Positions 1 through 5,078 of a stretch of DNA of 10,152 nt are shown here, piece by piece. The stretch spans positions 1 to 10,152 of the forward strand of contig DCCQ01000011.1 of assembly GCA_002314195.1 (NCBI GenBank). The letters are read 5' to 3'. This stretch comes from Bacteroidales bacterium UBA1077 (GTDB lineage: Bacteria > Bacteroidota > Bacteroidia > Bacteroidales > UBA932). A program made the position numbers and the translations under genes. Under the pieces are notes generated by a model. The model was not told the origin of the DNA and made no database searches. It saw nothing but the letters and a program-made list of their open reading frames with translations. Position 1 is the stretch's first letter. Every line of letters begins with the position of its first letter.

Positions 1-48
1 AAATGTCATGGATGTTTCATATTATTGTTATGCGAACAACGGCAGAAA

Positions 49-945
49 TCATGTAATCGCATTGCCGGAAATATCTGTGAATTGCCTTGTTGCCGCTATG
101 AAATCCTTATATCTGATGAAGTCATCCGGTATCGGCATATCATAGACCTTGCTTCGGAGGAAAGTTCCGTAATCCTTGATGTCTGGATGTTTTTCCTGCT
201 CCTCCACGGTCAGGATCTCACCGACTCCAACACGTATTCTCCTAAGTTTTTTATTTACAAGCTCGTGAGGAAGCTGCATCAGGCGGATTCTCCAGTCGAT
301 GAGTCCCAAATAGTAAAACCACATAGAATTATGGTCGAAAAACCTGACAGGCACGATCGGAACCTTGGCTTTTTGAATAAGCCTAAGAACTGGTTCCTGC
401 CACTCCCTGTCTCTTATCTTCATCTCTTTCAGGCTAAGGTCCGAAACAGCACCTGAAGGAAAAAATCCAATCGGTTTGCCATCATGGAGCCGTTCCAGAA
501 CCTCACGGACTCCTTGAATATTCTTGGCCGTGATGCCCTTGTTAAGATTGTTCTTTGGATTGACAACGATGAGGCTGGGGCGCAGCGCTTCGACCAAGGC
601 GAGAAACTCGGTCACCATCACTTTGAAATCCGGCCTCAGATGCCCGATAAGGTCAATGAGAATGACTCCGTCCATACCTCCGTAAGGATGGTTGCTGACT
701 GTGATGAACGGGCCGTCTGGCAGATTCAGAAGTCTCTGCGAGCCTCCCAAATGATAATTGACACCCAGCCTGTCCAGAAGCGCGCCGGCGAAATCAGGTC
801 CTTGATATTCATCAATAGTGTCGTACAGGTCGGACAGCGTCTTTATTGAAAGAATCTTCCGTAGTACCCGCACGACAACATTGCCGAATTTTCCTTTGAA
901 AACCGGTGCAAACTGCTCAATCTGTTCTACTGGAAGAAGCGGCAT
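49..945 (-). CDS. PlsC-like lysophospholipid/lipid acyltransferase
   Basis: 298 aa, probably a membrane-associated acyltransferase that transfers a fatty acyl chain to a lipid acceptor. Visible: the block I motif NHPYGGMDG (residues 85-93, with His86 and Asp92 as the likely catalytic pair), a block III equivalent FPSGAVSD (162-169) and the block IV-like VPIVPV (195-200), in the order of the PlsC/LPLAT superfamily. The His-to-Asp spacing is five residues rather than the classical four. From family knowledge this GG-containing form is typical of the 'putative hemolysin'-like acyltransferases, a group that includes O-acyltransferases of amino-acid lipids in Bacteroidota. There is no signal peptide and no obvious multi-pass membrane region. 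The ATG at 945 lies 2 nt after the stop of the upstream phosphatidyltransferase, so it is the last recognised gene of a three-gene operon. The superfamily is secure; the acceptor lipid is unknown. Confidence 0.88.
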   Translation of the reverse strand: MPLLPVEQIEQFAPVFKGKFGNVVVRVLRKILSIKTLSDLYDTIDEYQGPDFAGALLDRLGVNYHLGGSQRLLNLPDGPFITVSNHPYGGMDGVILIDLIGHLRPDFKVMVTEFLALVEALRPSLIVVNPKNNLNKGITAKNIQGVREVLERLHDGKPIGFFPSGAVSDLSLKEMKIRDREWQEPVLRLIQKAKVPIVPVRFFDHNSMWFYYLGLIDWRIRLMQLPHELVNKKLRRIRVGVGEILTVEEQEKHPDIKDYGTFLRSKVYDMPIPDDFIRYKDFIAATRQFTDISGNAIT

Positions 946-947
946 TA

Positions 948-1655
948 CTACTTGTCGTCTCTCTTTGGCATCGGATCCATCTTGGCGTAACCCTTTGCGT
1001 CACTGATTATTGTTACCAAATAGATGATCACAAGCAACACCAGAATTACAAGGCCGGCAACGTCAAGCGCCATGAGGTCAATGTCTTTTCCGAATATTCT
1101 GACCGCAGTGCTGAACTCCCTGAGAGGTTTGATGAAAATGAAAAGGGAGGTGAGGATGATGGCGATCACCCTGAATTCCGTCGGCCCAAGTTTGGCGTAG
1201 GTGAGCCGGAACTCGCTCTTGAGATGAGCGTTCACGCTGACGTTCACCGTAAGGCAAAGATAGACAACGAAGATCATCAACGCCAGATCCAAACGCATGA
1301 GATAAGACAGTCCGAGACCGATGAACATGAACGCCTCGTTGATGCAATCGACAGTGTGGTCGAGGTAGTAGCCGTAGATTGGTCTTTGGGTTTTGCGTAC
1401 TCTGGCCAATGTCCCGTCCAGAGAGTCTCCGTACCAGTTTACAACGAAACCAAGGCAGCTGAGCCATAGGAAATTGATGTTGACCCCGCTGAGGATGTAC
1501 CCGGCTCCGATCATGACAGCCCCGAGCGTGCCGATGGCTGTGAGTGTGTCCGATACGACCCATTTCGGCTGCCTCTCGGCCAGCCAGACAAGGGCCTTCT
1601 TCTCGACTCCATTAAGGATGGAAGTCTGTATTCTTTCCGCTTTCTTGTCTGCCAT
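948..1655 (-). CDS. CDP-alcohol phosphatidyltransferase family membrane protein
   Basis: 235 aa integral membrane enzyme expected to displace CMP from a CDP-activated lipid or alcohol to form a phosphodiester headgroup. The signature is complete: DSLDGTLAR (residues 77-85) followed by GYYLDHTVD (95-103), giving DxxDGxxAR-x9-GxxxDxxxD. The four Asp residues are the metal-binding and catalytic set of the CDP-OH_P_transf family. About six hydrophobic segments surround the motif, roughly at 40-57, 61-75, 107-120, 124-140, 161-176 and 199-216. The frame is open upstream to an ATG at 1727, but that start would lie within the preceding acyltransferase gene. The ATG at 1655 (MADKKAERIQ) comes 11 nt after that gene's stop and gives a normal length, so I chose it. 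The substrate (glycerol phosphate, inositol, ethanolamine, ceramide or other) cannot be assigned; the motif alone does not discriminate. Confidence 0.9.
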   Translation of the reverse strand: MADKKAERIQTSILNGVEKKALVWLAERQPKWVVSDTLTAIGTLGAVMIGAGYILSGVNINFLWLSCLGFVVNWYGDSLDGTLARVRKTQRPIYGYYLDHTVDCINEAFMFIGLGLSYLMRLDLALMIFVVYLCLTVNVSVNAHLKSEFRLTYAKLGPTEFRVIAIILTSLFIFIKPLREFSTAVRIFGKDIDLMALDVAGLVILVLLVIIYLVTIISDAKGYAKMDPMPKRDDK

Positions 1656-1666
1656 ATTAATTATTG

Positions 1667-2791
1667 TTAGATGTTCTTGACGTAGATTCTGGCTCTCTTG
1701 TGGAGGTGATGCTCGAATTTGCCCCAAAGGTTCTGCACATTGTGGTTCTCCTCCAGCTCTCGTGTGCTTTCAACGTATTTTATGCCGTTCTTGTGCATTC
1801 CCTTGCCGATCTTTGAAATGATCATCGCGTTGACACCTTTGTCCTTATATTCATTGGAGATGGCGATGAGCAATGCGTCGATCGTGTCGTTGTGATGAAG
1901 CGCCCGGAGTATGTGGATGAACCCGAAAGGAAACATATGTCCTTTTGCCTTCTGCAGAGCCTTTGACAATGACGGAAGTGTGATCCCGAAGCCGATGACT
2001 TTGTCGGTCTGATCCACAATGACTGAGACGTAATCCAGATTCAAGTTCGGGAAGAACTGGTCCTTGAGATCCTCGCACTGGGCGGGTGAGAGCTCCGAGA
2101 ATCCGTGCAGGACGGAATAGCACTCGTTCATCACACGGAATATTCCGTCGGCATATTTATGGAGAAGCTCGTTTTTATTCCGATAGTCTCCTTCCTTGAG
2201 ATTGTAGCGTTCCCCGATCATTTCGGCGAAATGGAAATAGCGGTCGAGATTGTCCGGAACCGTGATCCTGTATTCCACGAAATCAGTCTCTTTCACAAAG
2301 CCTTCGTTCAGAAGCATCGGCTCGTAGTATGGAGCGTTGTACTTCCCGTAGGCGGTGGGAAGCTGGTCGAAACCTTCGACCAATACTCCTGAGATGTCAA
2401 ACTCAAGGAATCCGACGGGACCCTCGATGACCTCCATCCCCTTCTCTTTGGCATATCCCTTTACGTTCTCCATAAGGGCGTGGACCACTTCCTGTGATTC
2501 AACAAAGTCTATCCAACCGAAGCGACAGATTTTTTTGTCAACCTTTTTGTTGTACTTGTAGTTTATGATTCCGGCGACCCGTCCGACAATCTTGCCGTTC
2601 TCGTCATATGCCAGCCAATATTTTCCTTCGCAAACCTCAAAGGCCCGGTTTTTGCCCGGAGTGAGAGTGTCAATTTCCATCGACTCAATCTGAGGGACGT
2701 AGTATTCGTTGTTCGCATACAACTCGTTCGGGAACCGGACGAAACGCCTCAGATCCTGTCTGCTGATCACTTCCTTGGTTGTAATAGCCAT
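1667..2791 (-). CDS. Tandem GNAT-like N-acyl/acetyltransferase family protein
   Basis: 374 aa soluble protein that appears to hold two GNAT-like halves. The N-terminal half (about 1-175) has a core strand reading GRVAGIIN (70-77), a conserved stretch around EGPVGFLEFD (123-132) with LVEGFD (137-142), and a closing YYEPMLLNEGF (155-165). The C-terminal half (about 250-374) has VIGFGITLPS (265-274), a helix with IDALLIAISNEYKDKG (304-319), and ESTRELEENHNVQNLW (341-356). This matches the uncharacterised GNAT family proteins of about 375 aa found in many bacteria. The acyl donor and acceptor are not evident. As first gene of an operon with a CDP-alcohol phosphatidyltransferase and a PlsC-like enzyme, a role in acylating an amine or hydroxyl of a lipid is the most economical inference. 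It is preceded by a 152-bp AT-rich gap. No clear TAnnTTTG is seen just upstream, so the promoter is not located. Confidence 0.8.
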   Translation of the reverse strand: MAITTKEVISRQDLRRFVRFPNELYANNEYYVPQIESMEIDTLTPGKNRAFEVCEGKYWLAYDENGKIVGRVAGIINYKYNKKVDKKICRFGWIDFVESQEVVHALMENVKGYAKEKGMEVIEGPVGFLEFDISGVLVEGFDQLPTAYGKYNAPYYEPMLLNEGFVKETDFVEYRITVPDNLDRYFHFAEMIGERYNLKEGDYRNKNELLHKYADGIFRVMNECYSVLHGFSELSPAQCEDLKDQFFPNLNLDYVSVIVDQTDKVIGFGITLPSLSKALQKAKGHMFPFGFIHILRALHHNDTIDALLIAISNEYKDKGVNAMIISKIGKGMHKNGIKYVESTRELEENHNVQNLWGKFEHHLHKRARIYVKNI

Positions 2792-2849
2792 TGTCCTTAT
2801 ACTTTACAATCCGCTAAGGTAGTAAAAAATCGTAAAATATTATATTTTT

Positions 2850-2889
2850 GAATATATAAAATTGTCCCATCATTGAGCGATGACGGGAC
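2850..2889 (-). terminator. Putative rho-independent terminator after the nitroreductase gene
   Basis: On the minus strand a hairpin at 2889-2864 forms five GC-rich pairs (GTCCC/GGGAC), one A/C mismatch, then four more pairs (TCAT/ATGA) around a 6-nt loop. It is followed by an AT-rich run reading AATTTTATATATTC. It sits 54 nt past the stop at 2944 and 72 nt before the next start at 2791, so it would separate the regulator/transporter/nitroreductase operon from the lipid operon. The T-tract is interrupted, so it may be a weak terminator, or the near-palindrome could instead bind a protein. The rest of the 2792-2943 gap is AT-rich with no gene seen. Confidence 0.5.
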
Positions 2890-2943
2890 TTATGTGTTTT
2901 ATAAATAGAAACTTAAAACATTTTGAACTAATAGTAAGATAGG

Positions 2944-3579
2944 TTACTTTTTCTCGTATCCGACCGGGTGATTCAGCAAAAGTTCCTGTCCGTCCTTCAA
3001 TCCAAGAGCCGTCTTCACAGCATCGTGGTTCATACTTCCGCGCGGAACAGTCGCCAGCCCGAGAGCCTCGCATGCAAGACAGATGTTCTGAGAGACGTAA
3101 CCGGCGTCGAGCGCTCCGAACATCGCGGTTCTTTCATCGCGGAATTTGTACTTGTTAAGGTCGCAGACTATCACGAGGAACAAAGGAGCGTTTGCCACAG
3201 AAGTCTGGCGGCCGGCCAGGTCTGAGCGAATGTCTTTCCCTGAAATCTTGGTCAAGGTATTATTCTGGGCGTTGAACTGCCAAGATCCGTCAGCGCGGCA
3301 GACATAGACGATTTCCTCCTGTGTGTTCATGGCTGACGGAACGGTCAGCCTTCCGTCCTCACGGTTAACCCCGCATGCGGCCCAAAGCAACTGTGACAGA
3401 GTCGCGTCACTGAGTTGTTCGTCTGAATATTCACGTACAGACGCTCTCTGCTGTAGCGCCTGGTAGAGAGTCATTGACACGTTCTTGTCAGGCTGCGGAA
3501 GCTTGATGACTTCCTGAGCGAGTGCGGAAGTGGCCAGTGCCGCGGCCGCCAAAGCAAGGATGATCTTTTTCATATTCAT
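2944..3579 (-). CDS. Exported nitroreductase-family (SagB/NfsB-like) flavoprotein
   Basis: 211 aa including a Sec signal peptide: MNMKK, an alanine-rich hydrophobic stretch, and a likely cleavage site ALA|QE near residue 21-22. The mature part has nitroreductase-fold hallmarks: RASVREY (45-51), matching the family's RRSVR FMN-phosphate site; SAMNTQ (82-87) in the usual substrate/FMN loop; DAGYVSQNICLACEALGL (158-175), the long central helix; and a closing PVGYEKK (205-211). The family uses FMN and NAD(P)H to reduce nitro, quinone or other electrophilic groups, or performs dehydrogenations in SagB-type enzymes. The export signal implies a periplasmic location, which raises the question of its electron donor. 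The start is 6 nt after the EamA stop, so it is the third gene of the operon begun by the Fur-family regulator. An alternative start at codon 3 (3573) would leave the signal peptide intact. Substrate unknown. Confidence 0.87.
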   Translation of the reverse strand: MNMKKIILALAAAALATSALAQEVIKLPQPDKNVSMTLYQALQQRASVREYSDEQLSDATLSQLLWAACGVNREDGRLTVPSAMNTQEEIVYVCRADGSWQFNAQNNTLTKISGKDIRSDLAGRQTSVANAPLFLVIVCDLNKYKFRDERTAMFGALDAGYVSQNICLACEALGLATVPRGSMNHDAVKTALGLKDGQELLLNHPVGYEKK

Positions 3580-3585
3580 AGAGTT

Positions 3586-4530
3586 TTAATGTTTGTGACT
3601 TTGATTGTGTGACGCGGCGCGGCTTCGGTTGACGACGGCCACTCCGCTGAAAACCATAATGATGGCGATGATTTTCTGCCATGTCATCGTGTCCATTCCT
3701 CCGATGACGCTGAGCATGCACGCAAGTATCGGCTGAAGGTAAGTGTACATCGCGACGATTGTCGGGCGGACGCATTTCTGCCCGACAGGAATCAGGAAAT
3801 AGGCAACGAACGTGGCAAAAAACACAAGAAACCCGATTTCAAGCATCTGCGGCAATCTGATGGCGGAGTAATCCGTCGAGATCAGGTCACCGACAGACAA
3901 GGGCAGTGACATCAGCAGGGAGAAGAGGAACATCCATTTCATGAAGGTGACCACTGAATATTTCTGAATGAGCGGCCTGAACGCTCCGAGGTACAACGAG
4001 AAACTGATGCTGTTAAGGAACAGCAGGATGAAGCCGAGCGGTTTTGTCGTTTCGACCCCGTTGTGGCTATGCACTGAATTGAAAATCAGGGATATGATTC
4101 CGAGGAAACTGATCCCCACGCCAGTAGCCTTTTTCGCGGTGATCGGCTCTTTCACGAATATGAACGCGAAGAACATCGTGAAGATCGGACCGAGGGTGCC
4201 GATGATTGACGCATCTATGCTTGTGGCCATAGTGATGCCTTTCAAGAAGGTGTACTGCGTTATAAAAAGTCCGAATATGGAAGCCAACGCAATCTGTACC
4301 AGATCCTTGGCGGGAACTTTTTCCTTGGGTGTGAACAAAGAGATCAGCCAAAACAGGACGGAGGCACCGATTGCCCTCAGCGTGAACAGTGCGATAGGGG
4401 TGACAACTCCGGAGTTGGAGATGTCTTTCGTCAGCACGATGTTGACCCCGAAGATAGTGTAGGCCGTCAGTAGGGCCAAGTGTCCTTTCAGATTGCTGCC
4501 CGCAATACCTTTCAGATTACTTTTCGCCAT
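3586..4530 (-). CDS. EamA/DMT-family transporter
   Basis: 314 aa polytopic inner-membrane protein with about ten hydrophobic segments and the internal duplication expected of drug/metabolite transporter (EamA, RhaT-like) proteins. The first half contains GTLGPIFTMFFAFIFVKEPI (111-130) and the second the equivalent YTYLQPILACML (262-273). Such proteins usually export amino acids, metabolites or small organic compounds; the substrate is unknown. The frame is open upstream to an ATG at 4701, but that lies inside the regulator gene. I chose the ATG at 4530 (MAKSNLKG), which overlaps the end of the regulator gene by 14 nt and gives a standard length, with likely translational coupling. Two oddities: the N-terminus repeats SNLKG (4-8 and 12-16), and the C-terminus ends HNQSHKH, a small His cluster that might bind metal. 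Cotranscription with a Fur-family regulator suggests metal-dependent expression. Confidence 0.88.
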   Translation of the reverse strand: MAKSNLKGIAGSNLKGHLALLTAYTIFGVNIVLTKDISNSGVVTPIALFTLRAIGASVLFWLISLFTPKEKVPAKDLVQIALASIFGLFITQYTFLKGITMATSIDASIIGTLGPIFTMFFAFIFVKEPITAKKATGVGISFLGIISLIFNSVHSHNGVETTKPLGFILLFLNSISFSLYLGAFRPLIQKYSVVTFMKWMFLFSLLMSLPLSVGDLISTDYSAIRLPQMLEIGFLVFFATFVAYFLIPVGQKCVRPTIVAMYTYLQPILACMLSVIGGMDTMTWQKIIAIIMVFSGVAVVNRSRAASHNQSHKH

Positions 4531-4951
4531 AGCCGTTCTCCGAGCATCGCGGACATATTCCTTTAATAAGGTAGTTCGCTGTGGTTTCTGAATAGCCCGC
4601 CGGAAGTGCCACCGGCGGGATGTGTATGTCCTCAAGACAGAAGGTGCGGTGGCATTTCTCGCAGAAGAAATGGACGTGAGCATCATCGTCGCGCTCGGCA
4701 TCGTGGCTCAGGCAGAGTTCGTAGCGGGTGCCGTCGCCACCGTCCTCGATCGCGTGGACGAGGTGATGCTCCTTGAACAACGTTAGGCTTCTGAATATTC
4801 CCGACTTGTCGATCGTGCCGATCTTGTCCTCCAGCTCCATCAGACTCAGCGGCCGCTCTTCGGTAAGGAGAGTCCCCGCCACGATCAGCCTGTTGGCCGT
4901 GGCTTTTATGTCGTGCCGCTCAAGCAGCTCTGTAAGGTCTAAATTAGACAT
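4517..4951 (-). CDS. Fur-family metalloregulator (Zur/PerR/Fur type)
   Basis: 144 aa transcription factor. The N-terminal winged helix spans about 1-75, with a recognition helix region IDKSGIFRSLTLFKEHHLV (47-65) corresponding to the family's TVYRTL segment. The C-terminal metal/dimer domain has AHVHFFCEKC (91-100) and CPRC (133-136). The two CxxC pairs (Cys97/100 and 133/136) form the usual structural zinc site, and His92/His94 are candidate regulatory metal ligands. The frame extends upstream to an ATG at 4993. The minus-strand TAAATTTG at 4988-4981 would then lie inside codons 2-4, so transcripts should begin near 4974; the ATG at 4951 with a leader of about 23 nt is preferred. It is first gene of an operon with EamA and nitroreductase genes and diverges from a zinc-type ATPase, so zinc sensing is the leading inference. 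Fe or peroxide sensing is not excluded. Confidence 0.9.
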   Translation of the reverse strand: MSNLDLTELLERHDIKATANRLIVAGTLLTEERPLSLMELEDKIGTIDKSGIFRSLTLFKEHHLVHAIEDGGDGTRYELCLSHDAERDDDAHVHFFCEKCHRTFCLEDIHIPPVALPAGYSETTANYLIKGICPRCSENGYGEK

Positions 4952-4980
4952 ATTTGCCTGTCTGTTTCTGTTTACGCTCA

Positions 4981-4988
4981 CAAATTTA
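4981..4988 (-). promoter_or_regulatory. Putative -7 element (TAnnTTTG) of the Fur-family operon
   Basis: The minus strand reads TAAATTTG, an exact match to the Bacteroidota -7 consensus. It predicts a start of transcription near 4974 and a leader of about 23 nt to the ATG at 4951. A TTTTG at 5007-5003 (minus) lies upstream, but its 14-nt spacing is shorter than the usual ~19-21, so the -33 element is uncertain. Confidence 0.55.
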
Positions 4989-5011
4989 CTCATTTTTGCT
5001 TACAAAATCAC

Positions 5012-5030
5012 TTTGCAACCAAGTTGCAGA
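5012..5030. promoter_or_regulatory. 19-bp palindrome, candidate Fur-family operator between divergent genes
   Basis: TTTGCAACCAAGTTGCAGA: arms TGCAAC (5014-5019) and GTTGCA (5023-5028) are perfectly complementary around CAA. The outermost pair (5012/5030) also matches, with one mismatch at 5013/5029. Size and symmetry fit an operator for a dimeric Fur-family protein. It lies about 60 bp upstream of each coding start, around -37 to -55 from the predicted regulator transcript start and overlapping the expected -33 region of the ATPase promoter. That position would allow joint control of both directions, including autoregulation. I saw no second copy in the window. Confidence 0.6.
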
Positions 5031-5040
5031 AATGATTATC

Positions 5041-5048
5041 GACCTTTG
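5041..5048 (+). promoter_or_regulatory. Weak candidate -7 element for the P-type ATPase gene
   Basis: GACCTTTG keeps the TTTG half of TAnnTTTG but has GA in place of TA. It would place a transcript start near 5055 and a leader of about 24 nt to the ATG at 5079, preceded by an A-rich AAAGAAAGA ribosome-binding region. The deviation suggests a weak basal promoter, in keeping with an inducible efflux gene. The assignment is tentative. Confidence 0.35.
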
Positions 5049-5078
5049 CACCATTGAAATCAAAGTCAAAGAAAGAAT

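Noticed and set aside
1..48. Possible start of a further minus-strand gene (ATG at position 9) and a small TTGTT/AACAA hairpin at 25-39
   Set aside because: Only three codons are visible before the window edge, and the 5-bp stem is too weak to call a terminator, so neither can be supported.
25..456. Plus-strand open frame of 143 codons
   Set aside because: It lies opposite the PlsC-like gene, has no recognisable domain or ribosome-binding site, and the opposite strand carries clear catalytic motifs.
906..1469. Plus-strand open frame of 187 codons
   Set aside because: It is antisense to the CDP-alcohol phosphatidyltransferase, which has a complete signature motif; the antisense product is highly charged and low in complexity with no family features.
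2853..2860. Plus-strand TATTTTTG resembling a -7 promoter element
   Set aside because: It lies in AT-rich intergenic DNA with no plus-strand gene downstream, so it is probably a chance match.
3968..4462. Plus-strand open frame of 164 codons
   Set aside because: It is antisense to the EamA transporter. Apparent hydrophobicity mirrors the membrane segments on the real strand, and no start context supports it.
4952..4993. Longer N-terminus of the Fur-family protein starting at 4993
   Set aside because: The exact TAAATTTG promoter element falls inside its first codons, and the added residues (SKFVSVNRNRQAN) are outside the family domain.
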